From positions 1 to 5,053 of the forward strand of contig JAJFUH010000035.1 in the NCBI GenBank assembly GCA_021372535.1: a DNA stretch of 5,053 nt, in the 5' to 3' direction. Numbering within the stretch: the stretch's first letter is position 1; every line of letters begins with the position of its first letter. Below the pieces are notes generated by a model. The model saw nothing but the letters and a program-made list of their open reading frames with translations. It did no database searches and was not told the DNA's origin. This DNA comes from a bacterium (GTDB lineage: Bacteria; Latescibacterota; Latescibacteria; Latescibacterales; Latescibacteraceae). The translations under genes and the position numbers were made by a program. Shown one piece after another: positions 1 through 5,053 of the stretch.

Positions 1-1653
1 ATATTTTACCGACATCCGGTTTTTACGGACATAGTACAGGGCGGTGGAGTCTCCCGCCGCGAGAGATTCCGCCGATGTATAGAGGCTGTCCATACCCGCA
101 ATCACAGAATCGGGCCAGAGTTCGTGTGTCGGGGCGTCGAATATCCGCAGGTGAAGATTAGGATCCTTGACCCTGGTGTGCATGAGATCGTACACCGCCC
201 GCATCGGAACGAACGCGTTTCCGTAGATGCCGTGCATCCACTCGTTCACCAGGGAATCGGGATTGTCCGAAGGATTCCACAGAAGACGGGCCATGACCCA
301 TGCCCGCAGGTCGGCGTCGGAGCTGCCGGGACTCGTGTAGGCGCCCTGAAGGAAAATCCCCTTCACTCCGCTCCCTGAATAGGTCTTTATCGCTTCGGTA
401 AATTCGATGAAGTTGGGGAATGGCATGAGGTAATTGGAGAAATCGGTGGCATAGTGCCAGATGAAAATACGGTCGGTCAGCTTTCCCCAGCCGGCGAGGG
501 TTTCATTGAACTGTTTCGTCTCTTCCGATGTGCATTCGGTGAACGGGTGCCCTGCGCACATGTAGATGGGGCAGAGGCGTATAATGACGTTCTTACGGGG
601 CTTCACCGTTTTCGGGGGTTTCTCGGTGAACATGTAGGCGAGGGTGCTTATATAATTTTCCGGATGCCTCTTCTCTACAATCTCGGCCACCTGATTCACG
701 AAGGTGACATACAGCCCGGACGGTGCGCATTCTTCTTCCATGATCTTTTTACAGGCCGGGCATTCGCAGTTTTTTTCCACATCATTCTGATCGAGGGAGA
801 AGATTCGCTGGTCGGGCTCGCTGTCCATCCAGGCGATCATGTTCTCAGCCGCGATTTTCACTACCTCCGGATTGGTCAGGCAGCGCTGGACATAGCCGGT
901 AACCCGTTTTCCGCCGATGAGGGGAAAATATTCGGGATGCGTCCTGAAAAGCGAGGTTGGAATGAGCTGGTCAAAGGTATGTACCCCGAGGACGGTGAGC
1001 TTGCCGCCGCGGGTGGAATCGAGCGCCGCCGCTCCGGAATTCACACGGTTACGGGCCGCCCAGTCGCCGTCGAACGCTTCTTTTATGAACGGTTCGCGAT
1101 ACATGAACGGCGGAATTTTCTGTTCATCGAGAACCGGCGATTTCAGCGCCTTTCCCTCGGGGAAGCGGGTGATTCGGTTCGTGTACCAGCGGAAACCCAG
1201 ATGGTCCAGGAACGTATAGACTCCATACATGGTTCCCCGCAGTTTGCCGCCTGCGATTACCACATCCGACCGTGAACCGCCTTCTTTCACGGTGCGCAGG
1301 ATGAATCCCTCGTCACCGAGAGCCTTGAAATCAACCGGATTCCCTTTCGCCAGGAGCGCATCGGAGATTTTTCCCGGGCCCACGCAGATACGGGGCGACT
1401 TCTGCGAACGGGAATCGTTTTCGGTGACAATGGGAAGCTCGGCGCCTGAAGCGAGACGGATGAATCCCTGAAGCTCGTTTGCCGCATGACGCTCGGAGGG
1501 TGACGCCGCATCGCTCAGAACGATGACATAGACGCTCTTCCCTTTCTCGGCGAGAGTGAAAAGGCCGTTACTGCCGCAGGAAAACCCGAACAGAACAGTG
1601 AGAACCATGAGCGGAAAACCTGCACGAAACCTGCCGCCCGGACTGCTTTTCAT
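1..1653 (-). CDS. DUF4838-family glycan-active lipoprotein (3'-truncated by window)
   Basis: A minus-strand frame is open from ATG at 1653 to base 1 without a stop: 551 codons, with the C-terminus outside the window. GGGAG lies 4 bases before the ATG. Residues 1-26 look like a secretion signal: basic start (K2, R8, R10), hydrophobic stretch 13-25, then Cys26 in FGFSC, a relaxed lipobox, so a lipoprotein is likely but not certain. Residues about 36-157 resemble the N-terminal domain of alpha-glucuronidase/GH20-like proteins (ERHAANELQGFI at 54-65; GTMYGVYTFLDHLGFRWYT at 140-158). Residues about 220-480 carry the DUF4838 pattern: HTFDQLIP (225-232), HPEYFPLIGGKR (239-250), CLTNPEV (258-264), SLDQND (286-291), C296-x-C298-x2-C301, ETLAGWG (384-390), LMPFPNF (409-415), and ARLLWNP (455-461). 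DUF4838 belongs to the TIM-barrel glycosidase-like families. Its substrate is generally unproven, and none can be named here. The long gap and terminator upstream suggest it is transcribed separately from the acyltransferase pair. Confidence 0.9.
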   Translation of the reverse strand, partial: MKSSPGGRFRAGFPLMVLTVLFGFSCGSNGLFTLAEKGKSVYVIVLSDAASPSERHAANELQGFIRLASGAELPIVTENDSRSQKSPRICVGPGKISDALLAKGNPVDFKALGDEGFILRTVKEGGSRSDVVIAGGKLRGTMYGVYTFLDHLGFRWYTNRITRFPEGKALKSPVLDEQKIPPFMYREPFIKEAFDGDWAARNRVNSGAAALDSTRGGKLTVLGVHTFDQLIPTSLFRTHPEYFPLIGGKRVTGYVQRCLTNPEVVKIAAENMIAWMDSEPDQRIFSLDQNDVEKNCECPACKKIMEEECAPSGLYVTFVNQVAEIVEKRHPENYISTLAYMFTEKPPKTVKPRKNVIIRLCPIYMCAGHPFTECTSEETKQFNETLAGWGKLTDRIFIWHYATDFSNYLMPFPNFIEFTEAIKTYSGSGVKGIFLQGAYTSPGSSDADLRAWVMARLLWNPSDNPDSLVNEWMHGIYGNAFVPMRAVYDLMHTRVKDPNLHLRIFDAPTHELWPDSVIAGMDSLYTSAESLAAGDSTALYYVRKNRMSVKY

Positions 1654-2010
1654 GTTTCTCCCGCCTTATGATTGTGTGGATTATGAGAAATGGAAAGATC
1701 TGTTGATTGCATACCTGGTAAAAAACATGAACGGATATAATCTGTTAAAGACCGTTTCTGATTCCCGTTTACACATACGGGTATCGAGTGCGAAAAAGAT
1801 TCTTTCTCACCTTTTTCCAATATATAGAGAGAAAAAGTAAAAAGATAGAGTAAAATCCTATAATAAAATGGATTCTATAGTGAAATATATCACGCAATCA
1901 GCAATTAACGAATAAATAATTGTGTTTATACACAAGAACAGTTGAGGTTACTATCGGTTTGGAAACTAAAAAAAGGTACGGAAAGTCAGTTCTCGGCAAC
2001 TCATTAAAAG
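1654..2010. other. AT-rich leader region, no gene seen
   Basis: This gap lies upstream of the DUF4838 gene. I see no convincing gene in it. It is AT-rich and should hold the promoter and 5' leader of the minus-strand gene, but no -35/-10 pair with good spacing stands out. Three small stem-loops are visible: CCCGT/ACGGG (1764-1768 with 1777-1781), TTGTGT/ACACAA with a 4-base loop (1920-1935), and CAACTC/GAGTTG with a 7-base loop (1997-2015). The last runs into the left end of the direct repeat. All are short enough to arise by chance in AT-rich DNA. Confidence 0.5.
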
Positions 2011-2071
2011 AGTTGTGATAAACACCATTTACGTGGATATAAGCTGTCAAGGGTCGGCACGAAGTGCCGAT
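2011..2071 (+). repeat. 61-bp direct repeat, copy 1, with perfect hairpin
   Basis: This segment matches 4964-5024 at 59 of 61 positions in the same orientation. Bases 2018-2067 are 50 identical bases; the mismatches are G2017 (T4970) and C2068 (T5021). Its right part is a perfect stem-loop, TCGGCAC-GAA-GTGCCGA (2054-2070), with a 7-bp stem and 3-base loop. AAGGG just before it and CCCTT just after (about 2049-2053 and 2078-2082) could add an outer stem. No coding function is apparent. It lies beyond the terminator of the acyltransferase operon and upstream of the DUF4838 gene, as expected for an extragenic repeat. Strand is given only for reference to copy 2. Confidence 0.93.
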
Positions 2072-2112
2072 TTACATGCCCTTTACAGTAACAAAACAAC
2101 ACATTTCGTTAT

Positions 2113-2146
2113 AGGGCTCGTGAAAAATATACTTTTTCACAGCCCT
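2113..2146. repeat. Long stem-loop with one-base bulge
   Basis: The left arm AGGGCT-C-GTGAAAAA (2113-2127) pairs with TTTTTCACAGCCCT (2133-2146). This makes a 14-bp stem with a single bulged C (2119) and a 5-base loop (2128-2132). No T run follows it on either strand, so it does not look like a simple intrinsic terminator. It lies about 12 bases beyond the T tract of the minus-strand terminator and might be a second barrier, a 3'-end stabiliser or part of a repeat element. Confidence 0.75.
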
Positions 2147-2157
2147 CTTAAAGAAAG

Positions 2158-2188
2158 AAAAAAAACCCCCTGATTTGGACAGGGGATT
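2158..2188 (-). terminator. Rho-independent terminator of the MBOAT-SGNH operon
   Basis: Read on the minus strand, CCCCTG, a 7-base loop and CAGGGG (2185-2167) form a 6-bp GC-rich stem. The stem can be extended by one G-T wobble and two A-T pairs (out to 2188 and 2164). It is followed by one G and eight consecutive T (the A run at 2158-2165 on the plus strand). This is the classic intrinsic terminator layout. It lies about 155 bases past the SGNH stop codon, with the tandem repeat and palindrome in between, so the transcript would have an unusually long structured 3' end. Confidence 0.8.
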
Positions 2189-2212
2189 GAATGAAAAAAA
2201 TAAAACACAGCG

Positions 2213-2252
2213 ACACGTAAACACGGAAACACGGAAACACGGAGACACGGAA
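2213..2252. repeat. 8-bp tandem repeat array (ACACGGAA x5)
   Basis: There are five head-to-tail 8-base units: ACACGTAA, ACACGGAA, ACACGGAA, ACACGGAG, ACACGGAA. The sequence continues into an A run, and a related ACACAGCG stretch precedes it. Similar ACACGGAG/ACACAGAG-type microsatellites are, from general recollection, a known kind of intergenic repeat in environmental bacterial genomes and yield spurious peptides containing HGDTEK; the plus-strand frame here reads exactly that. It sits between the SGNH stop and the terminator, so it would be transcribed in the 3' untranslated part of the operon. Confidence 0.9.
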
Positions 2253-2284
2253 AAAACCACCGATCCCGATATTGTAAACGTAGA

Positions 2285-2302
2285 GGCACAATGCATTGTG
2301 CC
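2285..2302. repeat. Perfect 18-bp palindrome
   Basis: GGCACAATGCATTGTGCC is its own reverse complement. As a stem-loop it gives a 7-bp stem with a TGCA loop. On the plus strand it is followed by C and five T (2304-2308), which resembles a weak terminator, but no plus-strand gene precedes it. On the minus strand it lies about 38 bases after the SGNH stop, with no T run following. It could protect the 3' end of the transcript, bind a dimeric protein, or be a remnant of an extragenic hairpin repeat of the GTAGGGGC...GCCCCTAC type (resemblance recalled, not searched). Confidence 0.8.
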
Positions 2303-2339
2303 CTTTTTCTATCTGGTTGTGGCTTCGATCAGGTTCGAT

Positions 2340-3443
2340 CTATTTGATCTCTGCGAGCCATTGTTTGAAACTCTCGTCATCGAGGAGCGCATGGGCGAGT
2401 CTCATATGCCCTTCATTCAGCAGATGGCAGGAATCGCCATATTCATTGCTCGGAATCCCGATTTTGAATGAGTCGAAATAGGGAACGCCCATGGCGTCGA
2501 GGTCTTTCTTGGCATCCTCAACCGTGGCAAAAAGCCTTTGCTGGCTTTCCGGAGTGAGCATATACTGATTGAACGGGCCGATAAGGACAAACACACGCGT
2601 GTTCTTTTCCCTGAATTTCTGTATGGCGTCGGTGAATAAACCCCACTGAATAGATTCGGAAAGCGGGACAAAAGGCTCGTCGGAGGGTTTTACTTTCTTT
2701 AATTCCCAGCTTATTCCCTGGCCCTGGGATTCGGCCATCACAGGTGTAGCCACGAACGTGATTGCCTTGAACGGATTACTGTACGGGTTATCCATCATCC
2801 AGCCGGATATGCTTTTATTGTCGTAATAGTTTGCCATAAGGTGACGGACAAAGGGAAACAGGCGTAAATACCGCTCGATAAAATAACCGAGCCGCGTGTT
2901 AAGATCGTGGTGATACTTGATCCGTCTGCTGAACTGCGGAATGAGCCGGGGATGATGATAATTGTATTTTTTGTCCTCACGGAGGTCACGGCGAAGATTG
3001 AGCACCCAGAGAGGGCTCAGCTGGAGCAGGATATTGGTATTGCTCAGATTATCGCCCCAGTAATGTGCGATGCCGTTTATACCCGCCATAAAAAGGCCGT
3101 CATTGCCGAGATTGGCGACGAGCTCTTTTCCGTAATATTCATTGATATAGTGGGATATCGTTCCGGTGTTCGGGACTTCCTGCCCCCAGATTACGGAGTC
3201 GCCGAGGAGCAGAACCTTGTAGTGTTCCCTGGCGTACCGGATCCACCGGTTGTATGCCCAGTAATCGCTCTGACGTTCCGCCCAGCAGGTCTCGCGATGA
3301 TCGGGACCGGGTGTGAACGACTCCCATGAGTTCCAGCCATAGTAAATAACGGAGCATATGACTGCAACCGCGAAGATGGTTATTATCCACTCCCTGAGGG
3401 AGAGAACCATGGCGTTAGAAACGGAAATAGAGGAAGATTTCAT
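2340..3443 (-). CDS. Membrane-anchored SGNH-fold protein, MBOAT partner
   Basis: This is a 367-residue protein with a basic/serine N-terminus, one hydrophobic helix (about 19-36) and the remainder probably outside the inner membrane. The SGNH signature is present in the usual order: GDS with Ser83 as likely nucleophile (LLLGDS, 78-83), the block II glycine in NLGNDG (111-116), the oxyanion-type Asn292 in IGPFN (288-292), and a C-terminal D337-x-x-H340 followed by LLNEGH. Proteins of this kind next to an MBOAT act as O-acetyltransferases or acetyl-handling partners for cell-surface glycans (PatB type; DltD and AlgX/AlgJ play comparable roles). Here the Ser comes before the Asp-His pair, unlike the permuted AlgX/AlgJ order. 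The start at 3443 has AGGA nine bases upstream and overlaps the MBOAT end by 29 bases, suggesting translational coupling. Met12 (3410) is an alternative start but has no ribosome site. Substrate unknown; a plain esterase role is possible. Confidence 0.85.
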   Translation of the reverse strand: MKSSSISVSNAMVLSLREWIITIFAVAVICSVIYYGWNSWESFTPGPDHRETCWAERQSDYWAYNRWIRYAREHYKVLLLGDSVIWGQEVPNTGTISHYINEYYGKELVANLGNDGLFMAGINGIAHYWGDNLSNTNILLQLSPLWVLNLRRDLREDKKYNYHHPRLIPQFSRRIKYHHDLNTRLGYFIERYLRLFPFVRHLMANYYDNKSISGWMMDNPYSNPFKAITFVATPVMAESQGQGISWELKKVKPSDEPFVPLSESIQWGLFTDAIQKFREKNTRVFVLIGPFNQYMLTPESQQRLFATVEDAKKDLDAMGVPYFDSFKIGIPSNEYGDSCHLLNEGHMRLAHALLDDESFKQWLAEIK

Positions 3444-4788
3444 ACCCTGATGTCCTGAAAAATATCATGTAAACAATCATTGAAACCATAAGAACGATTT
3501 TAACCGCCGACAGCTCGAGAAATCTGCGCAGTCCCGATTCGTACATGAACTGGTAGAGCAGAACGGCAGCTATGAACAGGAGTGCCGCGATCGAAAACCG
3601 TGGATCGGTCAGCGTAAAGGTGAATATCTTTCTGAGTATGGTGATCGCTTTCCCGAATGTTTCTGCCCGGAAAAATATCCACGTCACGCAGACGTAATGG
3701 AATATGAATATCTGCTTGAAAATCTTCGGGATTCGTTCGCTGTAAAACCGTGTCCGTTCGAGTTCTCTCGTAAACGTGCGGCCGGTTGCATGGAGCGCTC
3801 CCCATATGATGAAGTTCCATGCCGCGCCGTGCCAGAATCCCGCGATAAGCATGGTAATGATCATGTTCCGATAGGTGTTGAAACGGCCGTGACGGTTGCC
3901 GCCGAGCGGAATATAAAGGTAATCCTTGAACCAGCTTGACAGGCTGATATGCCATCTGCCCCAGAATTCGCCGAGAGTGGTGGACAGATAGGGATTGTTG
4001 AAATTGAGCATGAGGTTGAACCCCATCATCCGTGCGGCGCCTCTGGCCATATCGGTATAGCCGCTGAAATCGAAGTAAATCTGCCATGCAAAGGCATATG
4101 TCGCCAAAAGCGGAGCCAGTCCGGCATACTGTGTGGGATCGCCGTAAACCTTGTTGACATAGATCGCCAGAAAGTCTGCGAGGGCGATTTTCTTGAAGAG
4201 GCCGACGATAAAAAGGGAAAGCCCCTCGGTGATGTTGTCACGGGTGATTGATGGCGGCGCGGACAGCTGCGGGAGCATATTCCCTGCGCGTTCGATCGGG
4301 CCCGAGAGAAGGTACGGGAAGAACGAGATGAACGATGCAACCCGTATGAAATTTCGTTCGGCGGGTACTTTCTGACGGTAGACGTCGATGATGTATCCCA
4401 TGCTTATAAAGGTATAGAACGATATGCCGACAGGCAGAAGAAATCCGGGTTTGGGTATTTGTGCCGTAACATGCATGAATTGGAAAATATGGTTCAGATT
4501 CTGGACGGTAAATGCCGCATATTTGAAGAAACCGAGCAAAAGAAGGCTGTTCGCTATGCTGATACCGAGCCAGATTTTCTTGCGGGGACCGTCAAGCCGC
4601 AGCGATGTAACATATGTTACTATAGTTGAATAGCCGATGAGTATGAGATAGAGCGGATTCAGCCAGCCGTAAAAGAAATATGATGCGACGAGGAGCCATG
4701 TAACCCAGAATTTTGTCCGTTTCAGCGCTATCAGAACGAGCAGGGTAACAATAAAGAAAACGACGAAAATCCAGGTGTTGAACGGCAT
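3415..4788 (-). CDS. MBOAT-family O-acyltransferase (AlgI/PatA-like)
   Basis: This is a 457-residue multi-spanning membrane protein of the AlgI branch. It is expected to move acetyl groups from a cytoplasmic donor across the membrane for O-acylation of an exported polysaccharide or wall polymer. Landmarks (numbered from ATG 4788) are PVGISFYTF at 119-127, SGPIERAGNMLPQL at 162-175, FSGYTDMARGAARMMGF at 241-257, GRWHISLSSWFKDYLYIPLGGNR at 277-299 with His280, and FWHGAAWNFIIWGALH at 318-333. The last holds His320, the position of the invariant catalytic His of the family. Length is normal for AlgI-like proteins (about 450-520). The start at 4788 gives MPFNTWIFVVFF, the usual N-terminus. The frame also allows a TTG start at 4830, adding 14 polar residues, but no ribosome site precedes it. 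The SGNH gene follows with a 29-base overlap. DltB-type D-alanylation is less likely because no dltA/C genes are seen, though the window is short. Confidence 0.93.
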   Translation of the reverse strand: MPFNTWIFVVFFIVTLLVLIALKRTKFWVTWLLVASYFFYGWLNPLYLILIGYSTIVTYVTSLRLDGPRKKIWLGISIANSLLLLGFFKYAAFTVQNLNHIFQFMHVTAQIPKPGFLLPVGISFYTFISMGYIIDVYRQKVPAERNFIRVASFISFFPYLLSGPIERAGNMLPQLSAPPSITRDNITEGLSLFIVGLFKKIALADFLAIYVNKVYGDPTQYAGLAPLLATYAFAWQIYFDFSGYTDMARGAARMMGFNLMLNFNNPYLSTTLGEFWGRWHISLSSWFKDYLYIPLGGNRHGRFNTYRNMIITMLIAGFWHGAAWNFIIWGALHATGRTFTRELERTRFYSERIPKIFKQIFIFHYVCVTWIFFRAETFGKAITILRKIFTFTLTDPRFSIAALLFIAAVLLYQFMYESGLRRFLELSAVKIVLMVSMIVYMIFFRTSGYEIFLYFRF

Positions 4789-4963
4789 ATCCGAATTATT
4801 TCCAACAGGATAAGGTTGTGAATCGAACAAGGGATTGATTGTACAGAATCAATAATAACAATTTAAGATTTCAGAAGCAAATGTATTTTAGCACCTTATT
4901 ATGTTTTTTTTTAAAAAATATTTAGGAATACGATGATTTCTTTGCCCTTTTTAATGTCATTTA
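4789..4963. other. AT-rich leader of the acyltransferase operon
   Basis: No gene is visible here. The stretch is strongly AT-rich, with a T9-10/A6 tract around 4904-4919. It should contain the minus-strand promoter and 5' untranslated region of the MBOAT gene. The ribosome site of that gene is weak (GGAAA ending about 11 bases before ATG 4788). Confidence 0.5.
4852..4880 (-). promoter_or_regulatory. Possible promoter of the MBOAT-SGNH operon
   Basis: On the minus strand, TTGCTT (4880-4875), a 17-base spacer and TATTAT (4857-4852) make a sigma70-like pair 63 bases before the MBOAT ATG. In the same place TACATTTG (4885-4878) matches the TAnnTTTG -7 element of Bacteroidota. The two readings exclude each other, and AT-rich DNA gives such matches by chance, so this is only a candidate. 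Confidence 0.3.
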
Positions 4964-5024
4964 AGTTGTTATAAACACCATTTACGTGGATATAAGCTGT
5001 CAAGGGTCGGCACGAAGTGCTGAT
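4964..5024 (+). repeat. 61-bp direct repeat, copy 2
   Basis: This is the second copy of the sequence at 2011-2071, in the same orientation and 2953 bases to the right, upstream of the MBOAT promoter region. The internal stem is TCGGCAC-GAA-GTGCTGA (5007-5023). The C-to-T change against copy 1 turns one G-C pair into G-T, so the fold survives as a G-U wobble in a plus-strand RNA, whereas the opposite strand would have an A-C mismatch. After the shared part this copy continues with a second hairpin and then ACATGC, which also occurs after copy 1 (2074-2079). Confidence 0.93.
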
Positions 5025-5044
5025 CCCCGATTAATAATTCGGGG
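5025..5044. repeat. Extra hairpin next to direct-repeat copy 2
   Basis: CCCCGA (5025-5030) pairs with TCGGGG (5039-5044) around an 8-base AT loop. The flanking GAT and ACATGC are shared with copy 1, where only TT separates them, so the hairpin looks like an insertion into, or a deletion from, one copy. TAAGCTGT (4993-5000) can also pair with ACA-T-GCTTA (5045-5053), closing both hairpins into a three-way junction. The window ends here, so the right border is unknown. Confidence 0.65.
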
Positions 5045-5053
5045 ACATGCTTA

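Noticed and set aside
454-1275. Long plus-strand open frame (273 codons) plus smaller ones at 124-378, 917-1219 and 1229-1471
   Set aside because: They lie antisense to the continuous 551-codon minus-strand frame, which carries recognisable DUF4838 motifs. The plus-strand translations show no domain pattern.
1556-1840. 94-codon plus-strand frame running into the AT-rich gap
   Set aside because: Its first third is antisense to the signal-peptide region of the DUF4838 gene. It has no clear ribosome site, and its translation has no recognisable family features.
2011-2071. Integron attC sites at the two direct repeats
   Set aside because: No matching RYYYAAC and GTTRRRY core pair is found at the ends, and no integrase is visible. 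The copies are simple repeats with an internal hairpin.
2213-2252. CRISPR array
   Set aside because: The units are only 8 bases long and contiguous, with no spacers.
2072-2296. Minus-strand 74-codon frame in the repeat-rich gap
   Set aside because: It is made of the tandem repeat, the terminator and the long hairpin read through. Its FRVSVF-type peptide is the usual false product of ACACGGAA arrays.
2285-2310. Plus-strand terminator formed by the palindrome and T5
   Set aside because: No plus-strand gene ends here, the T run is short, and the perfect symmetry fits a repeat or protein site equally well.
2175-2471. Plus-strand 98-codon frame with an HGDTEK peptide
   Set aside because: The N-terminal half is translated microsatellite and the rest is antisense to the end of the SGNH gene.
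2907-3329. Plus-strand 140-codon frame, and similar ones at 3697-3939 and 3949-4251
   Set aside because: They are antisense shadows of the SGNH and MBOAT genes, which have clear family motifs in the minus frame.
4789-4830. TTG start for the MBOAT gene at 4830
   Set aside because: It would add 14 polar residues not typical of the family, and no ribosome site precedes it. ATG at 4788 gives the usual MPFN-type start.

Overview
The window is bacterial and looks like an accessory or cell-surface region of an uncultured, probably Gram-negative-type organism. The evidence for this is a lipoprotein-like signal on a DUF4838-type protein, an AlgI-like membrane O-acyltransferase paired with a membrane-anchored SGNH protein, and long AT-rich gaps filled with hairpins and short repeats. 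By eye the genes are of middling G+C and the gaps clearly AT-rich. I cannot assign a phylum. Polysaccharide-specialised environmental lineages (for example Bacteroidota, Planctomycetota, Lentisphaerota or candidate phyla such as Latescibacterota) would all fit.

All three real genes lie on the minus strand. Reading in the direction of transcription (right to left): (i) 4964-5053 is a 61-bp repeat copy followed by an extra hairpin at the window edge. (ii) 4789-4963 is an AT-rich leader with a possible promoter. (iii) 3415-4788 encodes an MBOAT/AlgI-family O-acyltransferase. (iv) 2340-3443 encodes an SGNH-fold protein whose start overlaps the end of the MBOAT gene by 29 bases. (v) 2011-2339 is a gene-free stretch holding a perfect 18-bp palindrome, an array of 8-bp repeats, a good minus-strand intrinsic terminator, a long hairpin and the second copy of the 61-bp repeat. 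(vi) 1654-2010 is an AT-rich leader. (vii) 1-1653 is the first 551 codons of a DUF4838 protein that runs off the left edge.

The MBOAT and SGNH proteins probably form one machine. The MBOAT would pass acetyl groups across the membrane, and the SGNH partner, held by one N-terminal helix, would transfer them to an extracytoplasmic glycan (or hydrolyse them). The substrate cannot be told from this window. The DUF4838 protein looks like a surface or periplasmic glycan-active protein and appears to be a separate transcription unit, so any link to the O-acetylation pair is only by proximity.

The most unusual feature is that the acylation pair sits between two same-orientation copies of a 61-bp sequence (59/61 identical). 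Both contain a TCGGCAC-GAA-GTGC(C/T)GA hairpin, and they differ downstream by an apparent 20-bp hairpin insertion. This could be a genome-wide extragenic repeat family or the boundaries of a shuffled cassette. Sequence alone does not decide between them.
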